Shown: one piece after another, positions 18,427-24,735 of the stretch
How positions within the stretch are numbered: the first letter of the stretch is position 1
Layout: every line of letters begins with the position of its first letter
Origin: Subtercola vilae
Lineage (GTDB): Bacteria; Actinomycetota; Actinomycetes; Actinomycetales; Microbacteriaceae
Direction: 5' to 3'
Assembly (NCBI RefSeq): GCF_004923255.1
Contig: NZ_QYRT01000016.1
Span: forward strand, 1-64,000
DNA length: 64,000 nt
The notes under the pieces: model-generated
The model's database searches: none
The model's input: only the letters and a program-made list of their open reading frames with translations
What the model was told of the DNA's origin: nothing
Program-made: the position numbers and the translations under genes

Positions 18427-19654
18427 GAGTCGAGGGTAGGGCAGTTGAGGGTGGGGCAGTTGAAGGTGTCGAGACGGCGGCCCGGAGGGGGGCGGTGGCG
18501 AACTCGCGCACGCCCTGCTCGAAGGTGACGGCGGGCATCCAGTGCAGTTCGAGACGCAGGCGCTCAGACGAGGCCGTGATGTGTCGCACGTCGCCGAGGC
18601 GGTATTCGCCCGTGGTCACCGGGGCCGGGCCGTTCGACCAGCGGCTCAGTTCGGTGGCGAGGTCACCGATGGTGTGCACTGTTCCGCTGCCCACATTGAA
18701 GGCGCGAAAGGCGCCTCCCGGGTTCGGCAGGGCGGTGTTGTCGATGGCGGCAAGGTTGGCGGCGGCCACGTCTCGAACGTGAACGAAGTCTCGGCGTTGC
18801 AGGCCGTCTTCGAAGACCCGGGGCGCCTCGCCGCGTTCGAGTGCCGAGCGGAACAGCGACGCCACCCCCGCGTACGGCGTGTTCTGTGGCATGCCGGGCC
18901 CGTACACGTTGTGGTACCGCAGCGCGACCGCGCGTCCTCCGGTCGAACGGGACCACGCTGTGGCGAGGTACTCCTGCGACAGCTTGCTCGAGGCGTAGAC
19001 GTTGCGCGGGTCGAGGGGGGCGTCTTCGAAGATGAGTGCAGGCTCGAGTGGCACGCCCGTTTCGGTGTCGACGGGGTCGAAGCGCCCTGCCTCGAGATCG
19101 GCGACGAGCCGGGCGGGTGGCCTGACCGTCTCGCCTCTGCTGCCTGCGCTGCCCGTGTCATCGGTCTCGCCCGTTTCGATGCTGCCGGTACTGGATGCGC
19201 GGCGGTAGCTGCCCTCGCCGTAGACCACCATCGACGACGCCAGCACCAGCCGGTCGATGCCCGCGGTCGTCATGGCGGCGAGCAGAATCGCGGTGCCGAG
19301 TTCGTTGCTCGCCACGTAGTCGGGAGCGTCGAGAAAGTCGACTCCGAGCCCGACCTTGGCCGCCTGATGGCAGACGACGGTGACGTCCACGAGGGAATCA
19401 GCAACGGCTGCGGGGTCGGTCATGTCGCCGAGCCGGAAGTCGACGCGTGGGTCGAGCCCGGCGGGCCGGCCCAGCTGCGCCGCGTGCACGTCGGGTCGCA
19501 GCGAGTCGAAGACGCGTACCGCCCAGCCCTGCTCGAGGGCGGCCGTGACGATGGCGCTGCCGATGAACCCGGCGCCGCCCGTGACGAGAAGGGTTCTGGG
19601 TTCGTGGCTCGAAGCGCTCGCGGGCTGCGTGACCGAGGTGGGGTGGTCGCTCAC
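18419..19654 (-). CDS. NAD-dependent sugar epimerase/dehydratase (GalE-like)
   Basis: A 411-residue extended short-chain dehydrogenase. The NAD motif GGAGFIGS lies at about residues 26-33, the SSMVVYGEG strand at about 145-153, and the catalytic YASSK at about 225-229. RRDFVHVRDVA and the C-terminal GSGTVHTIGDLA are standard for nucleotide-sugar epimerases. Compared with GalE it has an insert of ~70 residues before YASSK, as in the Rv0536-like group. In relatives I recall cysteine pairs in that insert; none are here. GTG 19654 overlaps the phosphorylase stop by three bases (GTGA), and its own stop overlaps the GT2 start. Confidence 0.88.
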   Translation of the reverse strand: MSDHPTSVTQPASASSHEPRTLLVTGGAGFIGSAIVTAALEQGWAVRVFDSLRPDVHAAQLGRPAGLDPRVDFRLGDMTDPAAVADSLVDVTVVCHQAAKVGLGVDFLDAPDYVASNELGTAILLAAMTTAGIDRLVLASSMVVYGEGSYRRASSTGSIETGETDDTGSAGSRGETVRPPARLVADLEAGRFDPVDTETGVPLEPALIFEDAPLDPRNVYASSKLSQEYLATAWSRSTGGRAVALRYHNVYGPGMPQNTPYAGVASLFRSALERGEAPRVFEDGLQRRDFVHVRDVAAANLAAIDNTALPNPGGAFRAFNVGSGTVHTIGDLATELSRWSNGPAPVTTGEYRLGDVRHITASSERLRLELHWMPAVTFEQGVREFATAPLRAAVSTPSTAPPSTALPSTHA

Positions 19655-20580
19655 GATGCTGCGCCAGAGACGGTTGCTGCGGCAGAGACGGTTGCTGCGC
19701 CAGAGACGGTTGCGGCGGGCGGGTACGCGAGAACAGCGGCCACTTCGGCGGGCGCGATCAGGTCGCGCGGGGCGTAGTCGGCGGGGATCGCCCGGATGAT
19801 GGCCTCGATGGCCCCGACGATGCGCGGCTGGGCTGCGGCGAGGCGCTCGAACACCAGCTCGGCGCTCACCGAGTCGTCGTCTAGCGACGCAGACGCAGAC
19901 GCAGACGCGTCAGCCGCAGGCGCAAGACCCGCATCGGCATCGGTGACGAACGACAGGTTCACTGTGCCGATGGTGAGTTCGGCGGCGAGCGTCACCTCGG
20001 GCACCAGGGTCATGTTCACCGTGTGGGCCCCGGCCGCGCGAAACCACAGCGACTCGGCGCGCGTCGAGAACCGCGGGCCCTGAATGACCACGACCGTGCC
20101 CGTCGAAGCGAACACCTCGCCCGCTTCGGTGAGCGCCCGCGCCGCGATGCCGTGAAGTTCAGGGCAGAACGGGTCGGCCGCAGCCAGGTGCTGCACGCTG
20201 CCCCGGTCGAAGAACGTGTCGGGTCGGCCCGACGTGCGGTCGAGGAACTGGTCGGTCAGCACGAGGGTTCCGGGCGGGTACTCGGGGCTGACGCCGCCCA
20301 CGGCGGCCGACGAGACGATGGCGCGCACGCCGAGCGATTTCAGCGCCCAGATGTTCGCACGGTAGTTGATGAGATGAGGCGCCACCGAGTGGTCTGACCC
20401 GTGCCGGGTGAGGAACGCTACGCGCCGACCGCCGAGCTCTCCGACCGTGATGGTGCTCGAGGTGGGGCCGTATGGCGTGTCGACCGTGAGCGTCTCCGAT
20501 GACGCGGGGTCGAACAGCGAGTAGAGCCCCGAGCCCCCGATGACGGCGACGGTCGCGGTGGCGGCGTGGTGGTGTGACAT
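19651..20580 (-). CDS. S-methyl-5'-thioadenosine phosphorylase / MTAP-family purine nucleoside phosphorylase
   Basis: A 309-residue enzyme. The phosphate loop VAVIGGSGLYSLF at about 11-24, TRHGSDHSVAPHLINYRANIWALK, a conserved SSAAVGGVSPEYPPG block, QGPRFSTRAESLWFR and the purine-site NMTLVPEVTLAAEL are all present. Family enzymes split methylthioadenosine with phosphate into adenine and 5-methylthioribose-1-phosphate. It is the first gene of a block coupled by overlapping stops and starts, so it may feed 5-methylthioribose-1-phosphate into a sugar pathway rather than, or besides, methionine salvage. An inserted Ala/Ser/Asp run (ADASASASA) and a repeat-encoded Ala/Thr/Val tail look lineage-specific. 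Confidence 0.9.
   Translation of the reverse strand: MSHHHAATATVAVIGGSGLYSLFDPASSETLTVDTPYGPTSSTITVGELGGRRVAFLTRHGSDHSVAPHLINYRANIWALKSLGVRAIVSSAAVGGVSPEYPPGTLVLTDQFLDRTSGRPDTFFDRGSVQHLAAADPFCPELHGIAARALTEAGEVFASTGTVVVIQGPRFSTRAESLWFRAAGAHTVNMTLVPEVTLAAELTIGTVNLSFVTDADAGLAPAADASASASASLDDDSVSAELVFERLAAAQPRIVGAIEAIIRAIPADYAPRDLIAPAEVAAVLAYPPAATVSGAATVSAAATVSGAAS
19661..19714. repeat. 18-bp tandem repeat, three copies, within the MTAP C-terminus
   Basis: Three in-frame 18-base units (GCGCCAGAGACGGTTGCT with one- or two-base variation) encode the terminal ATVSGA/ATVSAA repeats of the phosphorylase. They lie directly before its stop codon and the overlapping epimerase start. Copy-number change would alter only the tail length. 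Confidence 0.9.
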
Positions 20581-20632
20581 GCGTTTAACGTAACAGCGAC
20601 CGAGCAGGAACGCGGGTGGGGCGCGTGGGGCT

Positions 20633-21454
20633 TTACTCGGCGGCAGCCCCGTGCGTACGTGCCACCAGCGACTGCACCTCCGGCAGCCGCTCGATCTCGT
20701 TGAACGAGTACACGTGCAGCCCTGCTACTCCCACGCGCTGCAACTGCGGCTCGGCCGCGAGCTCGGCGATGAACGGCGCCGGGTCGAAATCGCGAGACCT
20801 CAGCAGCCCGCCCGCCACACCGGCGCTTCGCTTCAGGAAGCCGAGCGAGCTGCCAACGCCGATGCGCGCCGAGAGCGAGATGAGGCGCGATCGTCTGAGT
20901 GCCCCGGGCACCCCGACCCAGAGCGGTGCCGTCACGCCCGACGCCCGCAGCTGGGCGGCGTAGGTGCCGATGGTCTCGGCCGAGAAACAGAGTTGAGTGA
21001 CGACCTTGTCGACGAAGGGGGCCCGCTCGAGCAGGTGCTTCGAGAGCTGGTCGGGGCTCTGGTGGGGGTGGCCCTCGGGGTATCCGGCGATGCCGAGCGA
21101 CAGCTGCGGTGCGCGGTCGACGATGTCGTGGATGAGTTCGAGACTGGTGGAGTACGAGCCGGCCGGGGAACCGCCGTCGCCTGAGACGACGAAAGCTTCG
21201 CCGATACCGCTGTCGTGCATCCGGAGCAGAATGCTTTCGAGTTCGCCGCGGCTGGCGATGGCGCGGGCAGAGAGGTGCGGCACCACACCGAAGCCGAGGC
21301 GTGCAAGCTCGATCGACGCACGCACGGTACGTTCGACGCCGTGCTGCGGCAGGCTGGTGACGGTGAGGGTCACGGCAGAGGTGTCGGCGAAGGTGCGTGC
21401 GAGCCGGTCAGCGACACCGTCGGCGGGAATGATTTCAAAACGCAGTGCGGTCAC
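20633..21454 (-). CDS. Methylenetetrahydrofolate reductase-like flavoprotein
   Basis: A 273-residue TIM-barrel protein of the MetF family, with VTSLPQHGVERTV, PHLSARAI, VSGDGGSP, GYPEGHPHQSPDQ, DKVVTQLCFSAE and a C-terminal GLHVYSFNE block. MetF reduces 5,10-methylene-THF to 5-methyl-THF using FAD. The sequence is shorter and more divergent than E. coli MetF and lacks the standard N-terminus, so the exact substrate may differ (some actinobacterial paralogues are only MetF-like). GTG 21454 lies 24 bases after the rhodopsin stop on the same strand, so it may belong to the same transcript. Confidence 0.8.
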   Translation of the reverse strand: MTALRFEIIPADGVADRLARTFADTSAVTLTVTSLPQHGVERTVRASIELARLGFGVVPHLSARAIASRGELESILLRMHDSGIGEAFVVSGDGGSPAGSYSTSLELIHDIVDRAPQLSLGIAGYPEGHPHQSPDQLSKHLLERAPFVDKVVTQLCFSAETIGTYAAQLRASGVTAPLWVGVPGALRRSRLISLSARIGVGSSLGFLKRSAGVAGGLLRSRDFDPAPFIAELAAEPQLQRVGVAGLHVYSFNEIERLPEVQSLVARTHGAAAE

Positions 21455-21478
21455 CCACCCAAGCGTGTCACATGCCGG

Positions 21479-22435
21479 CTACAGGTCGCCGACCACCTCG
21501 GGGTCTTGAACGGTGGGAACAGCGGTGCTCGTCGGTGGCCGCGAGTGCCGAGGGTGAACTTCGGCGCCCTTCGCGAGATGCACCTCGAGCGGTTGGCCCG
21601 CATCAGAGAGTTTCTCAGACGAGATCCAGATCGACTCCGGATGCACGTCGTCACCTGCCCGTACATCTTCGGCCGTGCGCAGCTTCGCCACCCGGTGTAT
21701 GAGGGTGCCGAAGCCGAGCTTCACCACGACGTCGGCCACGCACAGCGCGATTTGCATCGTCGTGGCCCACGCGCCGCCATCGCCGAAGATCTGGATGAGG
21801 AAGACGATCGGGTAGATCACCCAGCCCGAGAGCAGCACAATCGCCGCGTTCTTCAGCAGAACAGCCGCCCGAGGGGTGACGTTCGGAAGCGATTTCTGTA
21901 CGGCGCCGATGAGCACGATGTTGGTGGCGATCCAGAACACCACGCTGATGCCGCCCCAGAGCAGGGTCGACACGCGGTTCTCGCCGCCATCGACGATGAT
22001 CGCGCCCATGAAGCCGCAGAAGATCATCAGAAACGAGAAGCCGCCAGCCATCAGCTGTGTGCGCCGCAGGTGGGCGCCGGTGAAGGTACAGACGGCGAGC
22101 AACTCGAACGTGAGGAGTGGAACGGTGACCGACCAGTCGCTGTAGCGCAGAGCAAAAAGCGAGACGGTCGAATCGGTGGGCGAGTACGCGCCGCCGGAGT
22201 GGGTGTAGCTCAGCAGCAGGGTGAGCAGCAACCCGATGTACGAGACGAAGGCGATGCCCGTGATGCTGAGCCGTGCCACGACGGCCGGACGAAAGCGTGA
22301 ACCGACCTCAGCCTGCGTGACGATGCTGCGCATGAACCCGGCGAGCAGGGCGAGACCGGCGAGAACAAAGAAGTACAGAGTGAGCTGGAACTCGGCCGTT
22401 GTGAGGGTGGCGGTCCAGGGAGGAATGAGGTTCAT
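21479..22435 (-). CDS. Microbial rhodopsin, CryoRhodopsin-like
   Basis: A 318-residue seven-helix retinal protein. Helix G has the Schiff-base lysine K239 in DVVVKLGFG with counterion D235. Helix C reads RYSDWSVTVPLLTFEL, giving R97, D100, T104 and E111: a DTE motif in the positions of bacteriorhodopsin D85, T89 and D96. Helix F has W205 and P209. The residue aligned with bacteriorhodopsin T46 is R55 on the cytoplasmic side of helix B, a buried-arginine feature I recall as defining CryoRhodopsins. The position of proteorhodopsin H75 is S65. Helix E has W160-G161, where Gly replaces W138. A ~68-residue hydrophilic tail follows helix G. AGGAG five bases before ATG 22435 and an 8-base gap couple it to DUF7882. 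Confidence 0.93.
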   Translation of the reverse strand: MNLIPPWTATLTTAEFQLTLYFFVLAGLALLAGFMRSIVTQAEVGSRFRPAVVARLSITGIAFVSYIGLLLTLLLSYTHSGGAYSPTDSTVSLFALRYSDWSVTVPLLTFELLAVCTFTGAHLRRTQLMAGGFSFLMIFCGFMGAIIVDGGENRVSTLLWGGISVVFWIATNIVLIGAVQKSLPNVTPRAAVLLKNAAIVLLSGWVIYPIVFLIQIFGDGGAWATTMQIALCVADVVVKLGFGTLIHRVAKLRTAEDVRAGDDVHPESIWISSEKLSDAGQPLEVHLAKGAEVHPRHSRPPTSTAVPTVQDPEVVGDL

Positions 22436-22443
22436 TGACGCTC

Positions 22444-22785
22444 CTAGACTCGAGCTCGGCCGGCCGGAGCCGCGGTGTGCGCCACCGAACCCGGTTCGGG
22501 AAGAAAAAAGAGACCGCTGCCACTGTTCGCCGACTCCATGAGCGCGTCGATCCACTCCCTGTTTATAGAGGGAACGCGCGAGCCGAAGAACCGGTAGTAG
22601 AGAGTGCTGCTGGCGTCGAGCCAAATAGAACTGCGGCCGCTGCCGACCTCAGCCGAATCGTTCCAGGAGAATACAAAGCTCTCCCGGCGGCGGAGTTTGG
22701 CGGTGATGACAATCTGGAGATGCTGGAGAGCCCGGTCATCGAAACTGATCTCGATGCTGGGGCTCCCGTAAAGCAGTAGGCCCAA
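22444..22785 (-). CDS. DUF7882 family small protein, paired with the rhodopsin
   Basis: A 113-residue protein starting at TTG 22785 (LLLYGSPSIEISFDD), the family's usual N-terminus after Met. Typical blocks follow: LQIVITAKLRRRESFVFSW, GSGRSSIWLDAS, LYYRFFGSR and NREWIDALMESAN. DUF7882 is abundant in Microbacteriaceae and has often been labelled an ATP-dependent DNA ligase without evidence; no ligase motif is present. It looks soluble with mixed alpha/beta. Its TAG stop is part of the rhodopsin ribosome site (TAGGAG), so the two genes are translationally linked. A small protein beside CryoRhodopsin genes has been proposed as a signalling partner; whether it is this family I cannot confirm. 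Confidence 0.85.
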   Translation of the reverse strand: MGLLLYGSPSIEISFDDRALQHLQIVITAKLRRRESFVFSWNDSAEVGSGRSSIWLDASSTLYYRFFGSRVPSINREWIDALMESANSGSGLFFLPEPGSVAHTAAPAGRARV

Positions 22786-22797
22786 AACCCGGCCTGT

Positions 22798-22923
22798 CTA
22801 GAGGTCTTTGGGGTCTGTATCGGCTGCCGCGCCGCCCGAGGCCGTGTCTTCATCGGTCTCGGCATTGTGGTTCTGCTGGGTGTCGGTTGACGTGTCGGGA
22901 GTCTCATCTTTTTTGTCGCTCAT
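22798..22923 (-). CDS. Small acidic ORF (41 aa) upstream of DUF7882 and rhodopsin
   Basis: ATG 22923 to TAG 22798 encodes a 41-residue, strongly hydrophilic and acidic peptide rich in Asp, Thr, Glu and Ala (beginning MSDKKDETPD, ending DTDPKDL). It has no hydrophobic segment and looks disordered. It ends 12 bases before the DUF7882 start, in the same direction, so it would lead a three-gene rhodopsin operon. The ribosome site (GGTG) is weak, and I recognise no family. It may be a real small protein or a non-coding leader. Confidence 0.5.
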   Translation of the reverse strand: MSDKKDETPDTSTDTQQNHNAETDEDTASGGAAADTDPKDL

Positions 22924-23033
22924 GAACACCAAAATACGCGGGGCTGTGCGGGAGCTGCGGCTACTGCCCTGGGGACTTGTGCGGAGGGCGACGCGGGGCT
23001 AGCATCGTGCGCTTTCTGCGCCCTACGACATGC

Positions 23034-24407
23034 TCAGCACTCCACCACATTCAGTGCCAGGCCCCCGCGCGATGTCTCCTTGTACTTGTCTTTCATGTCG
23101 GCACCGGTCTCGCGCATGGTCTTGATCGCTTGATCGAGCGAGACGTGGTGCTCACCGTCGGTGCGCACGGCCATGCGGGCGGCCGTGATGGCCTTCACCG
23201 CCCCCACCGCATTCCGTTCGATGCACGGAATCTGCACGAGGCCGCCCACCGGGTCGCAGGTGAGGCCCAGATTGTGTTCGATGCCGATCTCGGCCGCCAT
23301 CTCGACCTGTTTCGGTGTGCCGCCGAGCACTTCGGTGAGCCCGGCGGCCGCCATCGAGCAGGCCGACCCGACTTCGCCCTGGCAACCGACTTCGGCGCCC
23401 GAAATCGATGCGTTCTCTTTGAAGAGGATGCCGACGGCGGTGGCCGCGAGCAGAAACCGCACCACCCCGTCATCGGTGGCCCGTGGCACGAACTCTGTGT
23501 AATACGACAGAACGGCCGGGATGATGCCGGCGGCCCCGTTCGTCGGAGCCGTCACCACGCGCCCGCCCGCCGCGTTCTCCTCGTTCACGGCGAGAGCGTA
23601 GAGGGTGACCCATTCCATGGCCCGTAGGGGGTCGGACGGGTCGAGGTGAGCCTCGAGCTGGGCCCGTTGGGCCGCGGCACGGCGGCGTACCTTGAGGCCA
23701 CCGGGAAGAATGCCGGGGGTCGAGCATCCGCGCTCAATTGTCTGCTGCATCACGTGCCAGATGTGCAGCAGCTCGGCACGCACCTCCGCCACGGTTCGCC
23801 ACACCAGTTCGTTCGCGAGAACCAGGTCGCTCACGCGCATTCCGGTGCTCTCGCAGAGCGCTACGAGCTCATCGCCGCTCGAGAAGGGGTACGGAACGGG
23901 CGTGGGGTCTTTCACGACGACCTTCTGACCTGTCTCGTCTTCGTCGACCACGAAGCCACCGCCGATCGAGAAGTACTCGCGCAGTTCTAGGGGTTCGCCG
24001 GCACTGTCGAACGCGGTGAACCGCATGCCGTTGCTGTGGAAGTCGAGGCGCTCGCGGCGGTGCATGACGATGTCGGTGCGCCACGAGAAGGGCACCGGAT
24101 GCCCGCCGGCCAGTTCGAGCACCCCTGCGGTCTCTGCGCGCTCGACCGCCGCATCGGCCGTCTCAGGGTCGACGAGGTGCGGCTGTTCGCCCGCGAGACC
24201 CAGCATCACGGCCTTGATCGTGCCGTGACCGTGGCCCGTGGCCCCGAGCGAGCCGAACAGGTCGACGCGCACCCGGGCGACCGCCTCGAGCGTGCCCGCC
24301 TCTCTCAGCCGAGTGACGAACTGGTAGGCGGCCCTCATGGGCCCGACGGTGTGAGAACTCGACGGGCCGATGCCGATGGTGAAGAGGTCGAATGCGCTGA
24401 GGCTCAT
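23034..24407 (-). CDS. sdaA: L-serine ammonia-lyase (L-serine dehydratase), iron-sulfur type
   Basis: A 457-residue single-chain enzyme that deaminates L-serine to pyruvate and ammonia. The beta domain begins [24 protein letters not shown]. The alpha domain has the cysteines used for the 4Fe-4S cluster and active site: [31 protein letters not shown] and [21 protein letters not shown]. The [11 protein letters not shown] block is also conserved. It is cytoplasmic and oxygen-sensitive in the known family. It diverges from the alcohol dehydrogenase unit. Two direct repeats lie just upstream and may be its operator. Confidence 0.96.
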   Translation of the reverse strand: MSLSAFDLFTIGIGPSSSHTVGPMRAAYQFVTRLREAGTLEAVARVRVDLFGSLGATGHGHGTIKAVMLGLAGEQPHLVDPETADAAVERAETAGVLELAGGHPVPFSWRTDIVMHRRERLDFHSNGMRFTAFDSAGEPLELREYFSIGGGFVVDEDETGQKVVVKDPTPVPYPFSSGDELVALCESTGMRVSDLVLANELVWRTVAEVRAELLHIWHVMQQTIERGCSTPGILPGGLKVRRRAAAQRAQLEAHLDPSDPLRAMEWVTLYALAVNEENAAGGRVVTAPTNGAAGIIPAVLSYYTEFVPRATDDGVVRFLLAATAVGILFKENASISGAEVGCQGEVGSACSMAAAGLTEVLGGTPKQVEMAAEIGIEHNLGLTCDPVGGLVQIPCIERNAVGAVKAITAARMAVRTDGEHHVSLDQAIKTMRETGADMKDKYKETSRGGLALNVVEC

Positions 24408-24429
24408 TGCAAGAAGTGTAATCTCGGCC

Positions 24430-24461
24430 CCACGACAGAAAACTGCAAACCACGACAGAAA
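24430..24461. repeat. 12-bp direct repeat in the sdaA upstream region
   Basis: CCACGACAGAAA occurs at 24430-24441 and again at 24450-24461, a 20-base period (two helical turns) beginning 23 bases upstream of the sdaA start. Same-face spacing suggests binding of a dimeric regulator, but no regulator is identified. Confidence 0.6.
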
Positions 24462-24587
24462 GCCGCGACGCTGTGCTGACGCTCGTCTTTCTCGCCGCCA
24501 CCTTCCTCACCGCCGCAGTCTCTGACGCCTCTCTCCACAACCTCACCCTGCACACCCTCCCGCCCCGCCCGCGCCCTTAATCCGAGA

Positions 24588-24600
24588 ATAAGTCCCTTAT
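24588..24600. promoter_or_regulatory. Short dyad, possible operator of the alcohol dehydrogenase operon
   Basis: ATAAG-TCC-CTTAT is a perfect 5-base inverted repeat in an AT-rich island, about 135 bases before GTG 24736. It might bind the IclR regulator encoded at 28627-29448; this is speculative because I do not see a matching site by the IclR gene. Confidence 0.3.
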
Positions 24601-24735
24601 CAGAATGGCGCCGGGGCAGGGGCGGGCATCCGGAATTCTCACCATGCGAAAACGGCGGTGGTGGGGCAGCCTCGGGCGAGGGATGCTGAGGAGGTCGAGA
24701 AGACGAAGTCGATCGACCTCACTGAGGAGGAACAC

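Larger units (their letters stand above)
24408..24735. promoter_or_regulatory. Divergent intergenic region between sdaA and the alcohol dehydrogenase
   Basis: A 328-base non-coding stretch. It holds a 12-base direct repeat near sdaA (24430-24461), a pyrimidine-rich central part, and a short dyad (24588-24600). An open stretch in frame with the dehydrogenase begins around 24658, but the good ribosome site GAGGAGG before GTG 24736 marks the true start. I see no convincing small gene here. Confidence 0.6.

Noticed and set aside
16191-20580. Arsenosugar biosynthesis cluster (DUF2064 and GT2 are also found there)
   Set aside because: The methyltransferase lacks the ArsM cysteines, there is no radical-SAM ArsS-like gene, and no arsenic-resistance gene is present. 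The methylthio-sugar comparison fits the gene set better.
21479-22435. Heliorhodopsin or a sodium pump
   Set aside because: The DTE motif and R97-D100 arrangement in helix C and K239 in helix G match type-1 rhodopsins in normal orientation. NDQ residues of sodium pumps are absent.
22444-22785. Annotation of the DUF7882 protein as an ATP-dependent DNA ligase
   Set aside because: No KxDG nucleotidyl motif or ligase domain is present at 113 residues; the label appears to be propagated without evidence.
24658-24735. An upstream start for the alcohol dehydrogenase
   Set aside because: The extension is not conserved in character, and GAGGAGG precedes GTG 24736 at good spacing, where MDR homology begins.
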